This document shows positions 9,686 to 21,167 of a stretch of DNA of 64,000 nucleotides, piece by piece. Source of the stretch: Albifimbria verrucaria (taxonomy: Eukaryota > Ascomycota > Sordariomycetes > Hypocreales > Stachybotryaceae); NCBI GenBank assembly GCA_020081605.1, contig JAHREC010000013.1, positions 2,914,001 through 2,978,000 on the forward strand, read 5' to 3'. The notes below the pieces were generated by a model. That model was not told the DNA's origin and searched no databases. It saw only the letters and a program-made list of their open reading frames with translations. Each line of letters starts with the position of its first letter. Position 1 is the first letter of the stretch. The translations under genes were made by a program, and so were the position numbers.

Positions 9686-11685
9686 TTAAGCTGCAGTAGC
9701 CGTGGGTGTGGGCAGACACGAGCAAGCTGAGCTGACACGAGCGATGACATTGTCACCGCAGGCCTTGGAGGCATACTCGGGCACAGCAGCGACATCAGCG
9801 CTCCATCCGTTGGTGAAATCGGCACAGAACTCTTGGCTTTCTCCCAGACGACCTTCAATGCTGGTGGATCGCATGGCGCGGAGGCAGTTGTCGGCGCTGC
9901 AGCCCTTGGGCTTGCAGCTCTCACGCTTGTTCATCTTGACCAGGTAACCACCACGCTCGATAGTGTTGATGAAAACGAATCCAGAACCCTTGGAGAAAGC
10001 GTAAGATGACCAACTGCCATACATCTCGACTTGACCTCCGCCTGAGCATTCCCGTTAGCACGGCTCATACCAGCACTTGTTATAGAGATTTCACTTACCA
10101 ACATGAGAATCGTCCTCAGGATAGATGTCAAAGTACGCAATCTCGCAAACATCATCTCCAGTAGGGTTCTTCGGGACAGAAGAGACATCGTAAACGCGGA
10201 GACCAGCGCAGTAACTGCTCTGGTAGACAAGGTCGCCATGGATGTAAAGGTTGTGATCGACAGCCCTCACAGTGCCCTTATACAAGCCGGTCTGTTTTGG
10301 GGCCTCCAAATTTGAGACATCCCAGATATAAGTGACTGGGTATCCATCTTTGGCAGGGCCAGCACCGGGATCGACCTCAGAGCCTCCTTCGTCGTACTCG
10401 TCGTCCATCAGGAGGTAGTGGTGGTCATCGAAGAGCCAGCCTTGGTGAGTGTAGCTAGCACCCTCGTAAGAAGTAATGCTAATGATGGTACTCTTGGATT
10501 TATCGGTAACATCGTAGCTATAACGATCATCTGATTAGCAACCCTATGGTGGTGTTGAGAGCGGCATTGAGCCCCTTACATGGTAAGCGTGTCCTCGTTG
10601 TATCCGAAGCAGATGTCCTTTCCAAAATAACGCTCATCGGGACCGTGGTAAATAACACATTGCGCCTACTTGATGTCAGCAAGAGCACAGTCGTACTAAC
10701 CCAGAGCACTTACATCATGAACGTAACCATCATCGCCATTGCAGCCCAAACGCTTGGGCGACGCAGGGTCTTTCATATCGTAGAAAATAAGACCAGATTT
10801 GCAAGTATCAGTTCTGGGCATGGCTCCGACGGCAACCATGTACCCAGCCTCCGGGTGGGCTACAACGTTGTGGGATCTGCCGAGCGGCAGATCTACAATA
10901 TGCCCAGTAACATCCTTTGCGTTATCCAAGACCTTGGCACCGTTGCTAGCATCGATCGTGAGCAACTATTGATGAATTAGCCAGAAATCTTCGGTGATAA
11001 TGGAGGTTTGCTCAAACCTTAGTCATGTCGAAAATCTGAATGCCGTGGTTTCTTAGCTCAGAGCCAATGAGCATGTAATTGCCATATCCACGGATTTCCT
11101 TCCAGAAGGAGTGATAAGCAAGGGCAGCCGGGCATGGCAAGAATGCAACAGGAGACAAACGTCCAATTCGGAGAACCTCGACGAAAGAAATACCATCATA
11201 TTGTCCGATAGCGACAAACTCACGGCCAGACTTGGGGTCAGTCCAACCCCAAGACGAACTGCCTGTCAACAAAAGCCCATCGCCCTTCTCATCCCACCCG
11301 TTCGGCGAGCCGAGCGCAGAGTGGCTGATGAAGTCGTACAAGTCCATGTTCTTGCAGCTGAAGGTCTGCAGGGGTCGCCGGGGACGGCCTCGGCCTTGCC
11401 GTTGATGCACTTGGTATAGTTCAATCTAGGCCACTGTGAAGAGTCCAGACGGCCGGCTTCGGCTTCGGCCAGCCAAAGGTCCATCTTGTACTGCATTCTT
11501 TGGTTGTGGAGCTTTCCGCTGTCGTAAAGGCCTATTACAAGTGATTAGAACGAACGTTTCAACTACACAACCCCATAGTGCAGCGATAACTTACGGGCAG
11601 CCTTGGCCTCATCCTTGGCCATTTCCTTGCCAGTCACAACTGTGGCAGCGGACAGGACCGCGCCAGACAGGGTAGAGAAACGCAT
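9686..11685 (-). CDS. Secreted LVIVD-repeat / choice-of-anchor B protein (572 aa)
   Basis: Six exons on the minus strand: 11595-11685, 11018-11531, 10714-10965, 10580-10665, 10099-10517 and 9686-10041. The N-terminus is a short hydrophobic signal peptide (MRFSTLSGAVLSAATVV). The body carries beta-propeller-like repeats in which a strand is followed by V-x-D or I-x-D turns, for example IFDMTK, LIFYDMKDPASP, TYIWDVSNLEAPKQTG and LRVYDVSSVPKNP. This pattern fits the LVIVD repeat/choice-of-anchor-B family, in fungi sometimes labelled 'regulatory P domain' proteins. The C-terminus is Cys-rich (CxxxxC, CSC) and ends in Thr/Ala residues. One frame break sits in the G run at 11371-11374 (four, expected five); repair gives exactly 573 codons with the stop. 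No catalytic residues are evident, so the biochemical role is unknown; a cell-wall or extracellular location is inferred. Confidence 0.85.
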
Positions 11686-11784
11686 CTTGGCTTTTTAGTG
11701 CAGGGACTCTTTCTACAGTTGCTGGGGCAAAGAGCGACAGGACAGTCGAGGACTACCTAGCTTTACTGAAGCAGACCATAGGGA

Positions 11785-11792
11785 TATTTATA
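11785..11792 (-). promoter_or_regulatory. TATA box (TATAAATA) of the LVIVD-repeat gene
   Basis: Read on the minus strand, TATAAATA lies about 100 nt upstream of the ATG at 11685, a usual spacing for fungal TATA promoters. Confidence 0.5.
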
Positions 11793-12671
11793 ACGCTCAT
11801 GATGTTTTCGGTCAGCCAGGGTCAACAAAAGTTCTTCAAGCTTACATCGAGCCGAGGAAGTCGAGCAAGCAAGCTTGATCTGTGTTATCAGCATACCTAC
11901 CTCAAGATGGAAGGTCAACCAAGGCTTGGCATCCAGTAGTTCACGCATTGAACTTTTGGCGGCGGTCCCCAGCTAGTCCCACCCTATCACATTTACTCTT
12001 ATTCGAATTAAGCGTGTCTCCGCAAGCATGGGTATGGAGAACCCCGGTAACAGGCGGACCCTGGGCCTGATAGCGGTTGCCAGCCCGAGCCCGAGACTGC
12101 GGTTCAGCGGTGGCTGGCCAAGGCTACAGCAGCAAAGTTGTTGCTGAATCCAGCAGTTCATCGAGTTAGGGATTGCTTGGCAGCGAGGGCGACGGCTCAT
12201 CGGCAACGGACAGTCGGATACAACAGGTGACAGCCCCGGGCAGACAAGCCACGAGCAGTGAAAAGGATGTTGCTGCGTATGTATGCAATGCAGGTGATTT
12301 CCAAAAGTTCTCACATTCTGTCGGGCTTTTCGGATTTTTTATTCGTCGTTAATGCGAGTTGCGCAGAGCAGGTTAACTGGAGAGAGACGGCTCACATCTT
12401 GCGAACGATGGAATGGAAAAAATGAAAGAACTCATCATGCAACGACAGGACTGTTTGGGGTTTTTGCTCAGTATTTTCATTAGGCGGAAGCAAAATAATA
12501 GAAAACCCGCATGATTCTTGCAGGGTATTTCAGGCCATATGGCATGATTTTGTGCAGATTATTGTTGGGTCGACTTAGAGCATCTGTGCCTCTTTGTGAA
12601 GTGTTATTCTCAAGCATGCAGCGGACCTCATCACACTAGTAATTAAAAGGATTGATCAAAACACCATTGAC

Positions 12672-13003
12672 TTAAGTGTCCAAAGCCTCAAGGCTATTCC
12701 ATTTGATCTTCTGGTGCTCGTATTTATAACCAGCTATTGGTAGCTTGCGATCTGACGTGTCAGCTTCAACCATGGTGAACGGTGAGTAAGCCCAACCCAG
12801 AATTCGCTTGCCGTTAGTAGCGAGAGAACAGCGCCCTGGCGACAGCATGGCCAGCAAATACCTGAATATTTTTGTGCTCGATGCTTCGATGTTCTTGTCC
12901 TTGCAAGCACTCTCATGGCCGGCCTCTAAACCAAGCTTCTTATGATGAGGAGATGGCCTAAGCTGGGCAGCTACTAACTTATACTGAAGGTAACATCAAT
13001 TAT
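12672..13003 (-). CDS. Orphan open frame, possible terminal exon, no family recognised
   Basis: A continuous minus-strand frame of about 110 codons ends at a TAA at 12672. It has no early ATG, which would fit a 3' exon or a gene remnant rather than a whole gene. The composition is protein-like: charged and hydrophobic residues alternate, and blocks such as KIFRYLLAMLS, ATNGKRILGWAYSPF and PIAGYKYEHQKIKW look constrained. I do not recognise the family. No convincing upstream exon was found; the 13.0-14.3 kb region has no open frame of useful size. It may be a degraded copy of a gene elsewhere in the genome. Confidence 0.3.
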
Positions 13004-16000
13004 AGTGAGAGACAAGCCCTCAGATCTCCCCTGTCTTCCACAATTCCAGTAACCAACAAGCGATTACAATGGGAAGGACTGCCGAGGTGATGTGTCTTCC
13101 TCAGTGCGCCTCTCTGCTCAATGCAACTACCCTGGCCCGTAGATAAAGACCATGGTCTGGTCAAAAGTCAATAGTGAGAACTTTTTGGCTCACTATTAAA
13201 GTGATAATTTCCCATAAGAAATTATCAGCTGGCTATATAGAAAGTGTATTATAGGGTTGAGTATCGAAGTGTACCGTGAGGTTTGTAGCATCGGATGTTG
13301 GCTTATGCCTTACTTGAGGGGAACGCAACCCGAAAGATAGGGTAGCAATCCGCTGGCATCATTGGGCAGCAAAACTCTTACAAACAAATAATCTTAAAAA
13401 CTTGTAAAGGAACAGACATGTTGAATGGCCATTTGGTGCAGGTTAACCGGAGTGATAGGTCAACTTCACTGGTAGACAGGGATGAGGAGGCTTGTGAACT
13501 ATCATAATGTAAAACCATGAGAAGCCAATGGCAGTACTACTATGTTGCCAAAAATCCTTGCGTTGGTTACATTAAATCCTCTCTTCGTGGCTTGGTTTAA
13601 TTAACATAGGTTCTCTCGATATAGACCTCACGGAGAGGGAAACATTGCGCTCAACCAGGATGTAACCACATCGCAGGCATCTTATGTTGTGGTACACTTT
13701 GCTCCATGTACATTCCTATGTCCGGGCAGACGATGTCTAATTGGCTGCTACTGAGTGACACAGAGGTCAAGTATGACGGTTATGGACGGAGAAGATGAAC
13801 GAACGTAGGCTTGACCAGGCCATCGCCCGTTAGCTATGTCAAAGAACCAAAATGTTTTATACAAGCATAGTTAAGGTTTCGTCTGCTTTGATCAGTGTAT
13901 TCCATTCATCAGGTTCCTGTCACATTTGTATTATTCTCTACGATGAGGAGTCAGGACGAACCCCTCAAAGCTCACTGTCGCTATAGATGCGTGTACCATG
14001 TAGTCGCATAGCAAAAAGGAGACCTAGAAGGTATAATATGAAAAAGGCTTGTATGATGTCAGTTTCGTCTTCAGTCCTCATCCTTTCACGTATAGTCAAA
14101 TGAAATCACTAAACTTGTGAGGGAAGAGTGGCGTTGTGGTTCGAGCAAGTAAATGCAACCCAGCATATCTTGCGCTCTCGCTATCTCTCCAGCAGCTGAG
14201 TGGCATGCGAGTATTTCAGGGTAGTGTGGTGAGAGAGAGGCCACTTTTTCTGTTCTAGATACCATCAGCCGTCGTTATCAAGCTAAGGTCCGGATGAAAA
14301 AATATTGTGTATCTTCGTTGCTCTGTGAGCTATGTATGATCGTCTCAATAACTTCCCTCGTATTTTCATTGCATTTACCTCTTGTATACCATTGGAACAG
14401 TGTACTCGGCATGTTTCCTGTATCAGTGGTTGCATCTGACATCAGAACAGGTGCCATTCTGCCGATCCTTTTCTGCAGGTTGAAATTCCGCCTTTTGATC
14501 GTAGCTTTCCTCGACACCTACTTAGCTAAATTCCTTACAATCTCATCTGCTCAATACACGCCATGGGTTCTTGTTGGCCCATTGGTTAAATCTATGAAAG
14601 GCCTATCGGATCATGCCCGTTTGCCCGTAATACAAGTCGCTGTCAACGAATTAAGCAATTGGGCTGTGAGACTACGGAGCGTTTCCTGTGTTGCAGAGCA
14701 GGCAGATGTTTTGATCCGAGGAGCGGAGTCCTTTCGTTTGACCAAAAGGGGTTTATATTTAACGTTTCACTAAGAATCCTGATGAACAACTCCGTCTTAC
14801 AATGCGGTGACCAATGCTCGCAAGCCTCGGCATTCCGCCTCACACATCAGGATGTGAGGCCTAAAGAGGCCATGGTACCTTTGCAGAATGCCTAGATAAC
14901 AGTAAAGGCATGGAATGTCATATCTTCTGCAAGTATGGCACTTTTTCTGGAGAATCTAGGATGGTGCTATCAGGCGAACCGTTCATTTCTGGAAGATAGC
15001 ATTTGATGCGAGCTGATGGTGGAGGTTCTGTTTCCGGCATCTGGCAAGTTGCATGCGAAGCCCGAGCTGACAGAGTGACGGTGAGATGTCCAGCTCCTGT
15101 TGATCTCGACATATTCGTCACCATCGTCATTATTATTAGAGTCTGTATCTAGAGGCGGTGTACGCCTCACACTGCCCAACGAAATGGGCCTTACCGCATC
15201 TTACAAGACACCGTTCTGCGAGGCGTTCCTTTGGCCCCGAGGTGCATCATCGGTCCAGCCCACTGCAGTCTGCAATGTCACCTACCCGATGTTCTCCAAG
15301 TAACACCCCTCAATGTTCACATTACGCATTTGGGGTTGCTTTGGGGACACGTGCTGAAGGTTGCTGGGGGCCAGAATCTAGAAGCCCTCCGAACCTGCAA
15401 GAATCTTCATTGAAAACCTTCGCAAGTCAGCCACTGACATCCAGACGAGGGCGAAGTCTCCCAATGCCGAGTCCCCAAGACTCGGTGTGGAAGTTCCGGA
15501 GCTGGACAAATCTAACAGTGCCTATCGTGACGTTTCGTCAGGCGAGCATGTGCGTCGATGGCGCGCTCTGCCTTGTCGAGGCCATTGGCCACGGAACATA
15601 TGCATTCGGCCTGGTGACTTTCGCCCGAGTGTCTGTGGCGACTCCTTTTCGGTGTCCCTTATGATCCGATTTCGCAACGCTCCTTGTGCGGAGAAGGAGG
15701 AAATCGTCCCGTTGATGGTGTTCTTCTACCTACGACACCGCCAGTCCTTCCGAACATGGTTTATTTAGACGACATACTTCTATCCAATCTATGGTCTGTT
15801 TTCATATTTTCTTTTACCATGACCCTCCAAGATATAGTAAACGCCTAGTAGACTCTGGCGAATGCATGCGACCTGCAAAGAGTGCATGGCCTCTTGCCTA
15901 ATCAAGGCCCAAGCGCGCTGTGGAAGCCTCTCCTGACTTCGGTATACGAATCACAGCCCGGGACCCAGGGGTATTGGCAAGGCTTCGTCAAGGCCACCCA

Positions 16001-16748
16001 GGTTCGTTTCACATTCCCTGTTTGTAGGGCTGCGCTAGGTCTCTTCCGGCGCATGAACGAGTAGCCAGTGGCTGCCAAGAGAGTCTTGAACATCAGCCCA
16101 CGGCTTTTTCAGTACTGTGTCTTTTTCAATATCCGTAGATCGGGGAGGCTGTGTGGGCACAGCAGAGTCCCAATACTCAAGATAGTTGGCGTTGGTGTCT
16201 CTAAAGTCTAGCCGCTGGTCTAGCCATTGCATATGCAAGTCGGCATGGCCGAGCCTGTGAATTGCTTTGGTAGACCACCCATCTACCAGCCGGCGTCTAA
16301 CATGTTTAAGCGGGCATACACTTGGTCCGCGGACCATATATATTTGCCTTGAAAAGGAGTGTGATGGTCTGGTGGGAGTCAGCGCTACGTAGGCGAAGTT
16401 CTCGCATTGCGGTGGTGAAGTAAGTTCATATTGGCTGATCTACACAACCCCGCCTTACCTGGAGTCGAAACACCAACCGTAAGTTGTTGATTCCTTCTCA
16501 AGCATTATTTCCTTCAGGTCCAGCTAACGATCATGCCCATTGCCTGGTAAAGGCTGGTGCCTTACCGGTGTGGAGAGGGCTCAGTATTCCGGTCTAACAC
16601 CGAGGCTGATACGTTGACGCTACCTATTTACCAATGGCACGACACCGCCCATCCTGTTGGTCCTGGGGCGCTTGGACTTCACATCTATCTCGTATACCGA
16701 TTTTTACTTGCTGAAATGTCGTGGCACAATCGAATGGAGTATAGAGGG

Positions 16749-16757
16749 TATAAAAAG
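16749..16757 (+). promoter_or_regulatory. TATA box (TATAAAAAG)
   Basis: Strong TATA match 187 nt upstream of the ATG at 16936, supporting that short gene as transcribed. The CT-rich stretch at 16800-16870 between them is typical of fungal 5' leaders. Confidence 0.5.
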
Positions 16758-16935
16758 CCGCTATCTCGGGCGTTTCGTCCAACTCAGCTCCTAACGGTAC
16801 ATCTTCTTCTACCTTCGTTACTGTCATCACTTCCTGCTCTACGCTACTTCTGTTCATTCTTTCTCTCCTCTTGGCTCTGTATTTAGCCAGTCCCATCACG
16901 TCTTACATGGTCTCTTGCATCTCATCGACACAACA

Positions 16936-17549
16936 ATGTCTCGACACCGAAAGCAAACCCGCCGTCATGAGCCTCAGGAGCCTGAGGAGTTCCCAGCCCC
17001 AGCTTCCGATTTGAATCTTTACTCTCAAACTACAGCGGGATCCCATACATACTACATGTATCAACATTTGCCTACCATGCCTTATGGTTACTCCCAAGGT
17101 CAAACTGGAAGCTCTTCTGCTTATCAGTTCCAGCTCGAAGAGAGCATTGACGATGGGGAGTATGATCAAGAATATGCTCTCCCAGAGCAGTATGATTTTA
17201 TTGATATGATTCCTCGGACTGGGAGGTAAAAGTCCTTACCTGTCATTTCCATAGACGTTGTACTAACGATTGCAGTCCTGTTGACAATGGAAGAGCTGGT
17301 GCAAGTCACCACGGCCGCGCAACTCAATCTTCTCGTAGGCGGACTGATGCCTTCGTTAGGTCACAGCAGCATTCGTTGGTAGAGCGACATCGATCGTCTA
17401 CCGATCCGAAGAAGGCAAAGAAGCATAAGAAGAAGAAGGCAGACAAAGCAGTCAAGGACTTTGATAATAAATTCAATGAGGATAAGGATAGGAGATATGA
17501 CGGTTCTCCTAGCGAAGGCTCCCTTGGTTATGCTCCACGATCGGCCTGA
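16936..17549 (+). CDS. Small hydrophilic protein with lysine-rich tail (187 aa), unknown
   Basis: Exons 16936-17225 and 17276-17549 join into exactly 188 codons including the stop. The 50-nt intron has GTAAAA, a TACTAAC branch point and TTGCAG. The start is the first ATG after a TATA box and a CT-rich leader. The protein begins basic (MSRHRKQTRRHE), continues with a Tyr/Gln/Ser-rich middle and an acidic patch (EESIDDGEYDQEY), and ends with a run of lysines near residues 145-156 (KKAKKHKKKKADK), a likely nuclear or nucleolar signal. It has no signal peptide or membrane segment. I recognise no domain; a disordered nucleic-acid-associated protein is only a guess. Confidence 0.65.
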
Positions 17550-19702
17550 CTTGGACATAGGGAGGCCCTCTCGGATGTACCTAGAGGGTAGCTGTTCTTG
17601 CTTCGGGTGTGGCACGTGGTAGTCATTGGGGCTTTTCTATCTGAAAGGGTAGACATTTTCGCTTGGGAAGAGGTTGTATGATGGCCGTGAGGGTTTGTAT
17701 GTTCCTCTGGAAGGGGCTGAATGAGAGATCTATTTACGTCCTGGTAGGTTATTTTTGCAGCGATTCTGTTTAAATCCATCTGATTTAGATACGAGTTCAG
17801 CAGTGCAAAGACTTGGTTTCTTTAGGTTTATATTGGACGCACTGCACGTCATATTACCAGATTCTCGCTACTCTTATCTGATCAACTCCTTGGGTATTTG
17901 TTCGGCGGGCTGGACTGTTGTTGACTTATACGAGCTAAGGCAGGGATCAGGGGTGGATCTGTCGTTCCTCTACAACCCACAAAAGGGTACCAAAGCATCG
18001 GGAGATAAGATGCCTCTGACCGTATTAATCTATCGCGTTTCATAAATATCTTCAGCCTCCTGCCAGATCCAATGAAGGCCTTCGCTGTAGCAAGCTTGTC
18101 TAAGAAAGCTGTTGTGGCAGTGTTTCATACCATGCAGGTTCATCGCCCTGCATGACGTAGAGCGATTGTCAATCACCTATAAGCATTGAAGATTACGAGC
18201 ACATTAAAAGCTCGTATGGAATATTCATTTGGCTGTATTGGGCATTCGCCGGCCTGGATCTGTCAGGTGAGGCAGAGACTCCATCAAAAGGAAAAAGACA
18301 CAGTGATCGAGTAGCCTAAAATAGAATTTGCGTCGTGGCCTTTGCGTCATCTTCGCGAAGTGATTTTACAGGCTTTTCCCATGATTAATGGTGCGACCCG
18401 GCCTCGTTATTTTTAATTCATGCTTGCGAATTCTTATGGTATGCATATGCAGAAGACAGAATACGAACTGCTCTGCATCTGGCTGATGCGATGCAGGGTA
18501 GCCCTACATCCTCGTGGTAACGGGTGAACGAATCAGACTCATCAGCGGTAGTGCGCCTAACCAAGGAAACCAACCACACTGTTTCAAGTCAGTGATGGTT
18601 TCTGCAAGGAAAGGCAGGGATTGGACTGAATATGTGAGTCCTGATTCCAAGGCTTGTATAACCATCGCCCACAAAACCCTACGGACCAATCGTCGCAATT
18701 GCCGAAAGATGATTAAACGCCCGAGCAAAGATAGGCCACATACATTTTGGAAACCCATGCCATCCGTGAATGGGTGCAGCTTTTGTCTGATAACAACAAG
18801 TGAGATAAAAATGGAAAAGTGATGAGAAAGGGACAACGGCTGGCAGAACAACATCAACTACGGTGTGTCATTGTCTTTGCATTCCACACACATTAGCCTA
18901 AAATCATTCGAAAATACAACAAAGATTACGGGGCGATTGGTGCATTTATGGAGAACTCAGAGACTCCTTGTATCCCACTGGATATCCTCCTGTAGCGAGT
19001 TCAGCGTTCGACAATGTTTTCCGTCCAAATTCAATAAGTTAAAGTCTGATCTATGTTGATACTATATCACAGGCGTTATACCACCTTCAACGTATCAGAA
19101 ATTGTGGAACCTTTTGTTCAGAGCTAGGCATGGCTTGTTAAACTCCCAGGACTGGATACTGGCTCCTCCTGTTACGTACGTACACTGGGAGGATAACAGT
19201 TTCGCCTCCCTTACGATTTTGCATTTATTTCTTCTAAATTTATCATCTTAGTTTTATAAAGTTTATACATTTTTAGTCGTTTATTATCATGAGTTCTTAT
19301 TTGATAGTCGTTTATTCCCAAACTTTTTGTTGATTATTCGTTAAGCTCGGTATGCGAAATTTCTGTCCTTCCTTGCACAAACGCTAGTGTAAGAAACAAA
19401 TGCAAGGTTTTGCATATGAACCGTCAAAACAGTGTATATTGCCTTTAAAGGTTATGACTCAATAAAGGTATGAAGGACAACAGAGCCGAGCACGCCGTAT
19501 GACTCATAACCAGGTCACGGGATACAACCGTCACAGTCACAAACTTCTGGGAAATGAACTGTGTAACAAAAGTTCATTCTGTTCTTTAACCTTTTGCATT
19601 ATATTGTTGCGTGCCTCTGGAACGTTATATTTGATAGACCCAACCTCTAGAAATTACTATAAGCAGACCAAAGCGAGCCCCTTTTATTGTTAACTTACCG
19701 TG
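17550..19702. other. Intergenic, AT-rich, nothing recognised
   Basis: Short overlapping frames only (longest 117 codons, minus 18504-18857) without family resemblance. The part from 19200 to 19480 is strongly AT-rich. No repeats or RNA genes were found by eye. Confidence 0.6.
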
Positions 19703-20959
19703 ATGGAGCCTATAGAAATAGACGGGAGAACAGGAGAGGAGGTGGACAGCTGGTGCGCATTGCTGTTGGTCTTGCTGCTCTCACAACTAAGCCTATCAGG
19801 GTGACCAACATCAGGGCTAATAGATCGCGTCCAGGTAAATGGCTGATCCCTTATAGGTGGCCCTCGTTGAGAAATTAACAAGCCACAGGATTAAAGACGC
19901 AGCACTTCACTGCCATCAAGTGTCTTGCAGAGGTCACGGATGCGGAGGTAAACAGTTTGAGAGTTGGCTCTACCACACTCGAATTTATTCCGAGAAGACC
20001 CTGTACAGAAGTTTCGCAACGTAACATCAAGATTTCTCCAAAGAACATATCGGCCGCAAGTACTTTGCTTGTTTTGCAGGCTATCCTCCCCTTCTTTCTT
20101 TTTGCCTCCGATGAGGATAATTCGCCGATTTCGATCACAATACACGGAGGAACACACACATCATTTTCGCTCACCTATGACTACTTCGACTTGGTTCTAA
20201 TGCCAACACTTGAAGAAAGGTTTGGTATTCAGGTCAGCCGAGTTTTACATAGACGCGGGTGGAGCATGGGCTCTCAGACTCAAGGCCAAATCACAGTCAC
20301 ACTACAGCCGATACCAAGGAACCAGAGTTTCTTGTTCAGCCCACCATTACGACCCCCATCAGTGGGCACGAAGATCCGCAATATAGAGGCAATCATGCTT
20401 CTCTCAGATGCATGGGCTGACGATATTCAAGGAAGGGTTATCAAACAACTGGACAGGGCCTTTCCGGGCACAGAGGTTACAATCAAACCAACATTATCGA
20501 GGTCTCTGCGTTGGTACATCTTACTGATAGCTCATACTCCCAATGGACTGCGTTTTGGTAAGGACTTGCTTTTGCGCCACCAAAGAAAGAGTCAGCTATC
20601 CCGGGTTTCATATCCGAGAAAGTCAAAGAGTTATGCCAAGGCCTAGAAGCGGAAGTCAAGCTTGGAGGTGAAGTGGACGAACATCTGCAAGACCAGGTTG
20701 TTGTTTTCCAGGCGCTTTGCTCTGGGTTTTCGTCTTTCCCCGACAAGCCGAATCTCTAGACTTGGCTTCGTCGCCAGACTCTCTTGCCGATGCCATGGAC
20801 AAACTCACCCTCGATTCCGATAGTATTAGCAAGGAAGATGCCTGGAACTCCTTACATACTCAAACAGCGAGATGGGTAGTGAAGAAAATACTTCCAGAGG
20901 TGGAATTCTACAACGGTGGTCGGATCGTGCGAGGAGTTGGGCTTAAGTTTGGGGACTAA
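19703..20959 (+). CDS. RNA 3'-terminal phosphate cyclase-like protein (about 401 aa), frame broken
   Basis: Exon 1 is 19703-19834 and exon 2 is 19889-20959. The N-terminus (EIDGRTGEGGGQL after restoring one G at 19738-19739), then RANRSRPGL, a QHFTAIK block, LRVGSTTLEFIPRRP, ITIHGGTHTS and DEHLQDQVVV are the ordered signatures of the RTC fold. The C-terminal SLHTQTARWV block places a His where RtcA-type enzymes carry the adenylated His, so it aligns with catalytic cyclases, which convert RNA 3'-phosphate to a 2',3'-cyclic phosphate using ATP, rather than with Rcl1. Breaks are seen near 19738 (G), 20491 (A) and 20751; adding three bases gives exactly 402 codons. An in-frame TAA at 20559-20561 is not explained by an indel. 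It is either a gene with sequence errors or a recent pseudogene. It is convergent with the DODA gene. Confidence 0.78.
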
Positions 20960-21167
20960 CGAGAGGGCAAAGCAAAGACACTTCGTACAGAGAATTAGAT
21001 GCGATAACAGGTTTAGTACATGTTTTAATGTTATAGACAAGCGATCCGCGAAAACTTCCAACGGCTTTACATTTGCTGTACTGAGGCTATTCAGTGCTTA
21101 TTAAACATGAAACAACCATAAGTCTATCCTACACAATTTCCGAATTGCGATGCTCACTATCAGGTTA

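Larger units (their letters stand above)
11793..16935. other. Long gene-poor tract with two weak open stretches
   Basis: Between about 13.0 and 14.3 kb no open frame of 60 codons exists on either strand. At 12672-13003 (minus) there is one orphan open frame, listed separately. From 15.1 to 15.8 kb the composition is richer in GC and all three plus frames are open in pieces, but I could not join them into a recognisable protein. A minus-strand ATG frame at 16035-16337 (100 codons) is also unmatched. No terminal repeats or transposase motifs were found. Confidence 0.55.

Noticed and set aside
16035..16337. Minus-strand 100-codon ATG frame
   Set aside because: No family resemblance and no flanking exon or promoter; possibly a remnant, but unsupported.
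18504..18857. 117-codon minus frame with an overlapping plus frame, considered as a transposon remnant
   Set aside because: No transposase or reverse transcriptase motif and no terminal repeats; both strands open by chance.
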